From Gammaproteobacteria bacterium (lineage in GTDB: Bacteria > Pseudomonadota > Gammaproteobacteria > Pseudomonadales > Pseudohongiellaceae), in NCBI GenBank assembly GCA_002729315.1, contig PBTW01000085.1, positions 1-32,452 on the forward strand: a DNA stretch of 32,452 bases, written 5' to 3'. The notes beneath the pieces were generated by a model that saw only the letters and a list, made by a program, of their open reading frames with translations, did not search any database and was not told the origin of the DNA. Every line of letters begins with the position of its first letter. Within the stretch, counting starts at the first letter, position 1. This document shows, one piece after another, positions 10,301 to 18,998 of this stretch. The translations under genes were made by a program, and so were the position numbers.

Positions 10301-11248
10301 GTGAACAGACTGCACAAGCCAGCACCGCGAGCCATGCTGTGGCTGGCTACCGCTTTCTTGCCTTTGTCAGCATTAGCGCAGGACGAAACCGTCAGACTCA
10401 ATAAACTGGTTGAGATGTTCTTGCAGGAAGAACCAGCTTTCGGGCTCTTGTCGTTTGATTACTCGCTCAGCAATGCCAGATCGCTTGCTTCCTCGGGATT
10501 GGATTTTGTGCTGATTGACATGGAGCACGCTCCATTCGATGTCGAGCGTTTGCGCGCTTTCCTGCTGGGGATGACGAACAAGCGCGCCATCATGGAAAAG
10601 GGCAGCCTGCAACCTGATGTGGTTCCCTTTGTCAGAATCCCGGCAGCGGGTGGTGCAGATGAACTGGTCGCCCAAGCCAAGCAGGTTCTGGATGTTGGCG
10701 CGTTCGGCGTGATGTTCCCTGCAATACACAACCGCGAGCAGGCAGAAATTGCGGTGCGCGCCACGCGTTACCCGCAAATTAACGGCGTGCACGACTACGA
10801 GCCGCCGGGCCTGAGAGGTCGAAATCCTTCAAACGCCGTTTGGTACTGGGGCGTGGAGGACTATCACTCCCGCGCTGATGTCTGGCCTCTGGACGCACAG
10901 GGCGAGCTGCTTGCCATCATGTTTATTGAATCCCCTGAGGGCGTCGCCAACATTGAGGAGATTATCACGGTCGCAGGAGTGGGCGGCATATTTATCGGGC
11001 CGTCTGATTTAAGCACCTCGATGGGATACGCCAGTCCGTCAGAACCGGCAGTTGAAGAAGCCATTCAGCGGGTGCTTGCGTCGTGTCTTGCGCATGACGT
11101 CCCATGCGCGATTACCACCAATGCCCGTACGGTTGAGCAGCGCATCAGTCAGGGCTTCCGTTTTGTGACCGTAGGTCTCGATTCGGGCTTGTCGGCTGGC
11201 GCGCGTAGCGCTTTGCAGTTGGGTAGACAGGCAGCAGGCCAAGACTAG
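10301..11248 (+). CDS. HpcH/HpaI aldolase family protein with N-terminal signal peptide
   Basis: DFVLIDMEHAPFD, VPFVRIPAAGG, GAFGVMFPAI, IFIESPEGVANIEEI-like (MFIESPEGVANIEEI), IFIGPSDLSTSMGY; N-terminus RAMLWLATAFLPLSALAQ looks like a cleavable signal. Confidence 0.88.
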   Translation: MNRLHKPAPRAMLWLATAFLPLSALAQDETVRLNKLVEMFLQEEPAFGLLSFDYSLSNARSLASSGLDFVLIDMEHAPFDVERLRAFLLGMTNKRAIMEKGSLQPDVVPFVRIPAAGGADELVAQAKQVLDVGAFGVMFPAIHNREQAEIAVRATRYPQINGVHDYEPPGLRGRNPSNAVWYWGVEDYHSRADVWPLDAQGELLAIMFIESPEGVANIEEIITVAGVGGIFIGPSDLSTSMGYASPSEPAVEEAIQRVLASCLAHDVPCAITTNARTVEQRISQGFRFVTVGLDSGLSAGARSALQLGRQAAGQD

Positions 11249-11539
11249 TTGCCGACAGTTAGTGTTCACCCAAGGTCTATGCGGAATGGTGGGCCAGCTC
11301 TCCTCCTATCGCTTTTGAGTTTTTGGTTGGGGTTGACGTGCAAGCTAACACTGGTGGAGAGCTTTCTCCCAGACAGCGCACCTTTGATGTAAGCAGTTTC
11401 AGTCATGCAGGCATAAGCTCAACCTGACTATTTATCGGTGCTGCTTTCAGAGAGCTCACCCAGGCAATGGTGGCTAGACTGGTTGTAAGCAATTCCTTAG
11501 CGGGACAGCCTCGAACTGGCTTATTAGGATGGCTACGCA

Positions 11540-12328
11540 ATGATCGAATTGAAAAACGTTCGAAAATCTTACGATGGCGGCAGATCCTTTGCTGTATCGG
11601 ATGTCTGTCTTCGTGTGAATCGAGGAGAATTGCTTGGCCTAATCGGGGAATCCGGCTGCGGAAAGACTTCTACGCTCAAGATGATAAACCGGCTTGAGGA
11701 GCCCAGCAGCGGAGAGATACTGGTGAACGGTGAAAACGTTCGCCGACAGAATGCGGAACAACTGAGGAGAAATATTGGCTATGTATTTCAGGGGATAGGA
11801 CTGTTTCCGCATTACACCGTGGCGCAAAATGTGAGCGCCGTGCCCGAGCTACTCGGCTGGTCTCCGAGCGCAGTGCTCGATCGCTGTCGGGTCGTTTTAG
11901 ATTTAGTGGGCTTGCCCCCTACGCAATTTGCAGAAAGATTTCCCTCTCAGCTTTCTGGCGGTCAACAGCAGCGGGTCGGTGTCGCCCGGGCGCTGGCGGC
12001 CCAACCGCAGTTGGTGTTGATGGACGAGCCCTTCGGGGCTCTCGATCCTATTACTAGGGCTGACTTACAGGATGAATTCAAGAGTATCCAGAGAAGGCTT
12101 GAGCTTACCGTTATCTTGGTCACCCATGATATGACAGAAGCACTGCTCATGGCTGATCGCATTGCCGTAATGAAGCAGGGGAAAGTCCAGCAGCTCGGCT
12201 CGCCCACAGAGCTGCTTAATGCGCCCTCTGACCCCTATGTCCGAAAGTTGATTGAAATGCCAAAGCAGCGTGCGGATCGCCTGGATCAAATTCTCGCTGC
12301 TCACAGCCGCCGGGGCGCGACAACATGA
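11540..12328 (+). CDS. ABC transporter ATP-binding protein, quaternary-amine/osmoprotectant (OpuCA/ProV-like) class
   Basis: Walker A GESGCGKTS, signature LSGGQQQRVGVARAL, Walker B LVLMDEPFGALDP, H-loop VTHDMTEAL. Confidence 0.9.
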   Translation: MIELKNVRKSYDGGRSFAVSDVCLRVNRGELLGLIGESGCGKTSTLKMINRLEEPSSGEILVNGENVRRQNAEQLRRNIGYVFQGIGLFPHYTVAQNVSAVPELLGWSPSAVLDRCRVVLDLVGLPPTQFAERFPSQLSGGQQQRVGVARALAAQPQLVLMDEPFGALDPITRADLQDEFKSIQRRLELTVILVTHDMTEALLMADRIAVMKQGKVQQLGSPTELLNAPSDPYVRKLIEMPKQRADRLDQILAAHSRRGATT

Positions 12329-13848
12329 CCGAAAATCTTGCGGAGCAGCTGGCTATGTTTCCTGAATATTTCCGGGGGCACCTGGGACAAACACTGGTTG
12401 CGCTTGTTATTGGTACTGCGGTCAGTATTCCTCTCGGGGTCTGGGCTGCACAGTCTCCGCGAGTTAAGCGGCCATTGCTGACCCTTGTAAGCATCATTCA
12501 GACTTTCCCAAGTGTGGCAATCCTTGCCTTGGTGGTGGCCATGCTCGGTGGGCAAATCGGCTCTTTGCCCGCCATCATCGCTTTGGTGCTTTACAGCATG
12601 CTCCCGATTGTGCGCAACACTGTCACTGGCCTGGAGAACGTTGCTGAAGAGGTTGTGACTGCGGCCCGTGGTATTGGGATGTCGCCCCTTCAGATACTTG
12701 CCAAAGTGCGTATACCTCTGGCGCTGCCGGTCATTATTGCCGGTATTCGCACGGCGGCAGTTTGGACTGTAGGGCTTGCGACATTGTCTACGTTGGTTGG
12801 CGCGACCAGTTTCGGAAACTACATTTTTACGGGATTGCAAACGCGAAATTTGCTGGCCGTAACCGTTGGCAGTCTGGCGGCTGCCTGTATGGCGGTGATC
12901 CTCGACAGCCTAATCGGAGGTCTTCAGTGGCTTGCGGCCAACCGAAACGTGAGCGCTAAGTCGGCTCGATACAGGGCGGTGAAAACTCTGGTAATCACCG
13001 GACTCACTTCTGTACTCGTTGTGGCGGGATACAGTTTGTTGCCTGAAAAACAAGTAGATTTTGTCATTGGCGGGAAGGGCTTTACCGAGCAATACATCAT
13101 TGCCGGCGCCGTTGAAGAGGTGCTTCAGGAGGCTGGATTTACGACTGGGCAGCGTCTTGGTCTGGGCTCCGAGGTGGTTTTCCAGGCAACCGCGAATAAC
13201 ACCATCGATGTCTATCTGGAATATTCCGGAACCGTATGGAGCAATCTCATGAACAGAGAGGACAATCCGGGCAGAGAGGCGGTGATGTCTGAAGTAGAAG
13301 CGTATATTGCTGCGGAGCATGGCATGGCGAATCTTGCCCGACTGGGTTACCAGAATCTCTACGCACTGGCGATGCGCCGCGAGCAAGCAGAGCGGTTGGG
13401 AATACGCAGTATCAGTGATCTTAAGCCGTTCGCGGATGGGCTAGTTGCCGGGGGGGATCTGGAGTTTTTTGGCAGGCCCGAGTGGATCAGTTTACGCGAC
13501 ACTTATCGCATCGATTTTGCCGAAAAGCTCACGTTTGATACGACTTTAATGTATACCGCAATTGCGGAAGAGCAGGTAGACATTATTGCCGCCTATACGA
13601 CAGATGGCAGGGTCGCCGAATTTGATCTGGTCATTCTCGACGACCCGCTTAACGCGATTCCACCCTACGATGGGTTTCTGGCGGCATCAGGTGACGCTAT
13701 GGAGAACCGTTTATTTGTCGAAACCTTATCATCGCTGGCAGGTAGGATTAGCGATGAAGTCATGCGAAATGCCAATAGGCTTGTGGACGTTGAAAATCTC
13801 CCGATCTCGGATGGCGTGCGCTACATCATAGATGCGCTGGCTGAATAA
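12325..13848 (+). CDS. ABC transporter permease fused to substrate-binding domain (OpuC/OpuF/EgtUBC-like)
   Basis: N-terminal multi-TM permease with EAA-like GIGMSPLQILAKVRIPLALPVIIAGIR, then a C-terminal SBP domain (VDFVIGGKGFTEQYIIAGAVEEVLQ...YLEYSGTVWSNLM...ITSISDLK-like). ATGA overlap with the ATPase gene. Confidence 0.9.
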   Translation: MTENLAEQLAMFPEYFRGHLGQTLVALVIGTAVSIPLGVWAAQSPRVKRPLLTLVSIIQTFPSVAILALVVAMLGGQIGSLPAIIALVLYSMLPIVRNTVTGLENVAEEVVTAARGIGMSPLQILAKVRIPLALPVIIAGIRTAAVWTVGLATLSTLVGATSFGNYIFTGLQTRNLLAVTVGSLAAACMAVILDSLIGGLQWLAANRNVSAKSARYRAVKTLVITGLTSVLVVAGYSLLPEKQVDFVIGGKGFTEQYIIAGAVEEVLQEAGFTTGQRLGLGSEVVFQATANNTIDVYLEYSGTVWSNLMNREDNPGREAVMSEVEAYIAAEHGMANLARLGYQNLYALAMRREQAERLGIRSISDLKPFADGLVAGGDLEFFGRPEWISLRDTYRIDFAEKLTFDTTLMYTAIAEEQVDIIAAYTTDGRVAEFDLVILDDPLNAIPPYDGFLAASGDAMENRLFVETLSSLAGRISDEVMRNANRLVDVENLPISDGVRYIIDALAE

Positions 13849-13872
13849 GGTTGTGGTTTGCTCAGGGGTGTT

Positions 13873-16080
13873 TTACTCAATAGTAAGCTTGATGCCGGTT
13901 GTAGAGTAGACAAATACGTCGGTACCCGGCACGGCGTAGGCGAAATAGACGGTCAGGTTTGCGCTACTTACGCCCACACTAGAAGGGGTAAAGTCATTAA
14001 ACGCAATGAGTTCTTCTCTGACTTTTAGCGGTTGAGTAGCCGCATAGCTTTGCAGCGTTCCCAGATCTCCGCTCCACGCATGATAGCCACCATCAGCGCT
14101 TCGGTAAAAAAGACCAGTGCCCTCCACGGAGATCACGACATAGGTTTCTCCGGTGATTCCCTGGTGCTCGCTGGGAATGAAGAGCGTGGCCCGAACGTCA
14201 ATGCTGTCATTGGGACCAAAACTTGAGACCGGAGTATTGAGGTCTTCACTGCGACTGGCTGAGCCATACAAGATGAGGTTAGAGCCTTCCTGACCTAGGC
14301 TGGTAATCGGCAGAATTTTTGGTTTGCGATGCGTACTGATGGGTACTCTGGTCTGATTGATGGTAAACACGGCGTCGGCACTCTGTTCCGTATCGGCCCG
14401 ATCGACCCCACAAGTGAGTCCGTTGCAGTCGTTTAACAGTGGATTGGAGAACAGGGGTAACTCGACTGAACCGGGATAGTCATCGGGCGTTGCCATGATA
14501 GTGGCGAAGGAGCCGTCCACGCCGTGCCCGAAGGACCAGGAATAGGTGCCGAAAGCGCCCGGTTCCCGGCGGGAGTGCGCTAAACCATGATTATGACCCA
14601 GTTCGTGAGCCAGCGTTAGGTCATCACAGCCGGCGCCGCCTTCTGCTGGAAACCCCGCGTTGTACAGTGATGAGATAAGTTCGCCGCCGGCTAACAGCGG
14701 GTGAAAGATTTCGCCTTCGAAGCCAGCTCCCGGCAGGGTCCCGAGGCCGCAGGCGCCACTCCCGGGAAAGAGACCGTCAATGAATACGGTGATATCGGCT
14801 CCAACTTTTTCGCGCAGTTCGGGGAGTTCGCTGAAAACGCCGGTTGCGTCGCTCATTGCATCCATAACGCGGTTGAGGTCATTGCCGGTATCGTAGTTTA
14901 CAAAGCCATAGAATACGGGTCTGAATCTGACCAGCGCACCACTGTCGGCGTAGTAGGTATTGGTGATCTCGACCAGTTGATTGATATGGGTTTCGGGGCT
15001 GATATCGCCGATGGATTCGAGAAATCTCTGGGAATAGAAAAATAATAGGTCTGTTTGCGCAATAAAGTCTGCACCAACGCTGGACGCACTGCTTTGTGGA
15101 TCAGTGCCCAGCAACGCTTCATTGACGTCGGAGATACCGTCGCTGTCGGAATCTGTCAGCGTGTCTTTCACCACAAAAATAAAGGCATCATCCCGCACAC
15201 GCTGACCGAAGGCATCTCCGACGAACACGCCACTTGCTAGCTGGGGGTAGGAGTTAGCGGTAGTTTCAACCGTGTACTCAAAGATTGTTGTTGCGGCAGG
15301 TGCCAGACTGTTGATCGCACAGCTTAAGATGGTTTGCGGCCCTGAATTGTCCACTGCGCAGGCGGGCGAGCTGTCGATTAAGTCAGCGTCATCGAGGATG
15401 AAAAAGACGCTGACTGATTCGTTGCTCAGTGTACTAGATTTATTGTTTTTGACTGCTATGGATACCGTTACCCGATCGCCAATGACTGCAAATTCGCTCG
15501 ACAGAGATTGCTCGATACTGACGTCATTGTTGGTCAAGGCCAGTACCCCTAAGGGTTCACGATAAGACGGTTCTTGTTGTGGCACAAATGCGCCTTCATC
15601 GATGCCCAGTGCACCGGTTTCCGCTGCAGTGTGGGTAATCCAGCCGATATACTGATCCTCATCCGGATCTGGCACCGCAGTGATTTTGTATTTGATCCCG
15701 TCAACCTGAGCGGTTGCGAGCAGGAGCGATTTACTGAGTGTCAGCACCAGTGACTCATTCCCGGCACCTCTGGCAACCCAAGAGCGGTCGCCGTTCAGAA
15801 ACGAACTTTCGTTTACTTTGCTGACGGCTCTCTGAGTTCCAGGTGCAGTCTCAATCGAGAAACGCTCTAAGTCGGTTAGCAGTTGCAGCACGGAACCGGA
15901 GATGCGGATGCCCCGGCGATAGGATACTCGTCCTGTCAGCAGTCTTTCCGGAATGTCGGACAGACTGTTATCTGACAGGTCTTGCCAAAGGGCGGGCGCC
16001 GGCTGTGCATGCGCGATCAGACTGCCTAGCAGCCAGGGGAAAATAAGTGCGGCATGTGCGAACGTATACTTGTTCAACAA
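13873..16080 (-). CDS. Secreted metzincin (reprolysin-like) zinc metalloprotease with N-terminal repeat domain
   Basis: Signal peptide; zinc motif HELGHNHGLAH (HExxHxxGxxH), downstream Met-turn-like ATIMAT, Ca-binding-type DSDSDGISDVNEALLGTDP, DUF11/CARDB-like middle region. Confidence 0.85.
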   Translation of the reverse strand: MLNKYTFAHAALIFPWLLGSLIAHAQPAPALWQDLSDNSLSDIPERLLTGRVSYRRGIRISGSVLQLLTDLERFSIETAPGTQRAVSKVNESSFLNGDRSWVARGAGNESLVLTLSKSLLLATAQVDGIKYKITAVPDPDEDQYIGWITHTAAETGALGIDEGAFVPQQEPSYREPLGVLALTNNDVSIEQSLSSEFAVIGDRVTVSIAVKNNKSSTLSNESVSVFFILDDADLIDSSPACAVDNSGPQTILSCAINSLAPAATTIFEYTVETTANSYPQLASGVFVGDAFGQRVRDDAFIFVVKDTLTDSDSDGISDVNEALLGTDPQSSASSVGADFIAQTDLLFFYSQRFLESIGDISPETHINQLVEITNTYYADSGALVRFRPVFYGFVNYDTGNDLNRVMDAMSDATGVFSELPELREKVGADITVFIDGLFPGSGACGLGTLPGAGFEGEIFHPLLAGGELISSLYNAGFPAEGGAGCDDLTLAHELGHNHGLAHSRREPGAFGTYSWSFGHGVDGSFATIMATPDDYPGSVELPLFSNPLLNDCNGLTCGVDRADTEQSADAVFTINQTRVPISTHRKPKILPITSLGQEGSNLILYGSASRSEDLNTPVSSFGPNDSIDVRATLFIPSEHQGITGETYVVISVEGTGLFYRSADGGYHAWSGDLGTLQSYAATQPLKVREELIAFNDFTPSSVGVSSANLTVYFAYAVPGTDVFVYSTTGIKLTIE

Positions 16081-16228
16081 AATTGGTCGTATTTCCGAAA
16101 TGGGCTAGCCAACGCCTAGGGTCGGCACACCTGCTCTTGCCGGTCCTAAGCAGTGATTAGCCGCTGCCAATGGCCCGCTATCCGGTGCCCGATGGCCAAG
16201 CTGAACTTCTGTTCGCAGCGTTCTGCCC

Positions 16229-17482
16229 TTACTTATAAATCGCGGCGCGGGCGGCGGCATGGACCTGCAGTGAATAGAGAATATCGTCGTTCTGTATCAT
16301 CCCGATGAAGCCAATATTTTCGACCGGATCAATCCAGAACCAGGACCCCGCGATGCCCCACCACCAGTGGGTTCCCTCCGAGGCCCCCTGATAGGAATCG
16401 GAGTCTTCGACAATGGCAAAATCCAGCCCAAAAACGTTACCTGGATACAGTTGACCGATATTCGCTACTGCCTTCGGGAGCTGATTGGCCCTCATTTGGG
16501 CTACGGCAGCCTCTGACAGAATTCTGACGCCATTCAGCTCGCCGTTGTTGAGGTGCATTTGAACAAACTGCATGTAGTCCGCAGCGGTAGAGGTCAGCCC
16601 GCCGCCACCAGACTCAAATTTAGGAGGACTTAGAAAATCAAAGTTCACCAGACCCGGGCGATTGTCGGTGCGGCGCAGAGTGCCATCACTATTCGATGCA
16701 TACTGTCGAGATAGCCGAGCGGCGTTCCCCGGTTCGACGAAAAATCCGGTATCAGCCATTCCCAGCGGCTGGAAAATCCGCGTCTCCAGAAATTCGCCAA
16801 ATCGCATGCCGGAAAGGCGTTCAACCATATAGCCCTGAACATCAACAGAGATGCTGTAGACCCATTGGCTTCCCGGTTGGTAGAAAAGCGGGATATCTCT
16901 CAGGGCTGGCATAGATTCTGCCAGCGTGGAGCCCGTCAGATTCATGATGCCGGCTCTGGCATAGGCTTCGGCTACCGGGCCCTGACTGAGCGGTGGCGTA
17001 TAAGCCAGCCCCCCGGTGTGACTCATTAGTTCTCGAACGGTCATTGGATGATCTGCAGGCGCGGTAACCCAGCCACCGTCCTCATCTTGCTCGACGAAGA
17101 CCTGCATGCCGGCTAATTCGGGCAGATGCATCTCAACCGGATCGTCGAGCTGGAATTTACCCTCGTCCCACAACATCATCAAGGCTGTACCAGTGACGGG
17201 TTTGGTCATGGAGAAGATTCGGAAGATGGTGTCTGTTCTCATGGGCACCTGATCTTCGACATTTTGGTAACCCATGGCTTTTTGCATCAAGACTTCTCCA
17301 TCCTGAGCTACCATTACCACCGCACCAGACAGCCTGCCTTCGTCAATTCTGGCTTGCAGATCAGCTGCGACTGCATCCAGCCGCGCCTGCTCGACATCAG
17401 CAACGATTTGCGCAGGAAAGGAAATCGCCAGCGTCACGGCTGTTATAAAATTGCGCGTTTTGCTCAAGACACTTTTTCTCAT
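16229..17482 (-). CDS. Serine hydrolase, beta-lactamase (class C / PBP-like) family
   Basis: SxxK motif FRIFSMTKPVTG; ELMSHTGGLAY; WVYSISVDVQGYMVERLSG; TGFFV; N-terminal signal peptide. Confidence 0.9.
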   Translation of the reverse strand: MRKSVLSKTRNFITAVTLAISFPAQIVADVEQARLDAVAADLQARIDEGRLSGAVVMVAQDGEVLMQKAMGYQNVEDQVPMRTDTIFRIFSMTKPVTGTALMMLWDEGKFQLDDPVEMHLPELAGMQVFVEQDEDGGWVTAPADHPMTVRELMSHTGGLAYTPPLSQGPVAEAYARAGIMNLTGSTLAESMPALRDIPLFYQPGSQWVYSISVDVQGYMVERLSGMRFGEFLETRIFQPLGMADTGFFVEPGNAARLSRQYASNSDGTLRRTDNRPGLVNFDFLSPPKFESGGGGLTSTAADYMQFVQMHLNNGELNGVRILSEAAVAQMRANQLPKAVANIGQLYPGNVFGLDFAIVEDSDSYQGASEGTHWWWGIAGSWFWIDPVENIGFIGMIQNDDILYSLQVHAAARAAIYK

Positions 17483-17749
17483 GTCATTTTCCTAAATTGC
17501 TCTTTATATGGTGAAGTTGTCATGGCCTTCAGCTTATTTGAATCCCGCTGATAAGCCTGCTAGTGAAGGTGTTTAGTACGCGTCGCTAAATACAACGGCA
17601 GAGGTTGTAAAGGTAGCATGTTTTGTAAAAGATGTTCTTCTGAATGAATTGTAAATAGCATATTTGGTGTGTGCTAGTGAGCATAAATTATGAAACACGT
17701 TACGAAAGGAAAATTAAAGCGAGCTTTTAACAGTAATGCCCCGGGCGTA

Positions 17750-18739
17750 CTAATTTCTCAAAATTTCACTGACAATTGAGGGCCCTTTGATAACAAAACC
17801 TGTATAAATCTGTACTAAGCTAGAGCCTGCCTGAATTTTTTCGTTAAAGCTTTGAGAATCCATCACGCCCCCAACACCAATTACGGGAATTTGATTGTCC
17901 GATTTGTTTTTAATGTATCTTAATGTATCAGTTGATTTCTTCAGTAGAGGTTCACCTGAAAGACCGCCGTCAATATCTCGTAATTTTGAGTTTGATAAAG
18001 ATGATTTGTCTATGGTCGTATTAGTGGCAATGATCCCTGTAAACTTAGATTTTTTGACTACTTCAATTATTCTGTCTATCGATTCCTTAGATTCATCTGG
18101 TGATATTTTTAGCAATAATGGAGTTTGAATATTTAGTTCACTAACTTTTAAATCGATAGCATCAACTAAGCCGGTTATATTTTTTTCATTATGGAACTCC
18201 CGTAGTTTGGGAGTATTCGGAGAAGAGATATTCACGGTAATGTAATCTGCATGTTTATAAACCTTCTCTATGCATAATAAATAATCTTGAACCCTCTCTT
18301 TTTCGGAAGACCATTTGTTGGCACCCACATTGACGCCTACAATCCCATCATATTTTTTCGACTTGAGATTTTTAAGTAGATGATCTACGCCTTTGTTGTT
18401 GAAACCCAGTTTATTAATAATGGCATTTTCTTCAAAATATCTAAAAACTCGAGGTTTTGAGTTTCCATATTGCTTTTCTGGAGTTACTGTTCCAACCTCC
18501 AAAAAACCAAAGCCAAGCTCACCTAAACAATCAATATAGTCACCGTTCTTATCAAGACCGGCAGCTGTTCCAAGCATATTTTGGAAAGTCAATCCCGCAA
18601 ATATCTGGGGATTTGCTTTTGGTTTCACATAGAAAAATCTCAACAGGCGGGTTCTATACAGAATGTTCAGTGCGTTTAAAGCGAGACCATGCGCAATCTC
18701 TGGCGGTAAAAGTCTCAAAATTTTGAGAAAAGTAATCAA
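17750..18739 (-). CDS. pyrD: Dihydroorotate dehydrogenase (quinone), class 2
   Basis: GTAAGLDKNGD, VGTVTPEKQYGNSKPRVFR, NKLGFNNKG, VNISSPNTPKLR (class 2 catalytic Ser), IATNTTIDKS, GGLSGEPL, IPVIGVGGV. TTG start with TAAGGA upstream; no in-frame ATG before the upstream stop. Confidence 0.95.
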   Translation of the reverse strand: MITFLKILRLLPPEIAHGLALNALNILYRTRLLRFFYVKPKANPQIFAGLTFQNMLGTAAGLDKNGDYIDCLGELGFGFLEVGTVTPEKQYGNSKPRVFRYFEENAIINKLGFNNKGVDHLLKNLKSKKYDGIVGVNVGANKWSSEKERVQDYLLCIEKVYKHADYITVNISSPNTPKLREFHNEKNITGLVDAIDLKVSELNIQTPLLLKISPDESKESIDRIIEVVKKSKFTGIIATNTTIDKSSLSNSKLRDIDGGLSGEPLLKKSTDTLRYIKNKSDNQIPVIGVGGVMDSQSFNEKIQAGSSLVQIYTGFVIKGPSIVSEILRN

Positions 18740-18906
18740 GTAATTTCCTTAGCAGGTCTGGTAACAAAGCTTTTGATTGACTGTGTAATGGGTTCCGATG
18801 AAGTTCTGCTGTTTATCTCTGTAATGACATGATTTTGCCGTTCGTAACGGGCAGCCAAAAGGACTGCGAGTTCCGAAAAGCATACAAAGTCAGGGCGGCT
18901 CAGCAT
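18736..18906 (-). CDS. Candidate 56-aa small ORF overlapping the pyrD start
   Basis: Manual translation MLSRPDFVCFSELAVLLAARYERQNHVITEINSRTSSEPITQSIKSFVTRPAKEIT*; its TGA overlaps the TTG start of pyrD (TTGA). Confidence 0.2.
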   Translation of the reverse strand: MLSRPDFVCFSELAVLLAARYERQNHVITEINSRTSSEPITQSIKSFVTRPAKEIT

Positions 18907-18998
18907 TTTCCGCTTGTCATGCCGGGCGGCAGGGTCTTAATTTAGCGGGGAGCTTGATCTGGGGCCTGCCGCTTAACGTGATGGTGATCATACCTAGG

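Noticed and set aside
11249-11539. Possible gene remnant in the gap before the ABC operon
   Set aside because: Translations of both strands gave no recognisable family fragment; treated as ordinary intergenic DNA.
12301-12840. Long antisense ORF (179 aa) opposite the ABC permease, and similar antisense ORFs (7449..7898, 12910..13386, 29099..29479, 5581..6162)
   Set aside because: They lie fully opposite confidently identified genes, have low-complexity or non-protein-like composition, and match no family I recognise; they are shadow ORFs.
18926-18972. 8-bp inverted repeat GCGGCAGG...CCTGCCGC downstream of the MatB-like gene as a terminator
   Set aside because: The loop is about 31 nt and there is no T-tract, so intrinsic termination is not supported.
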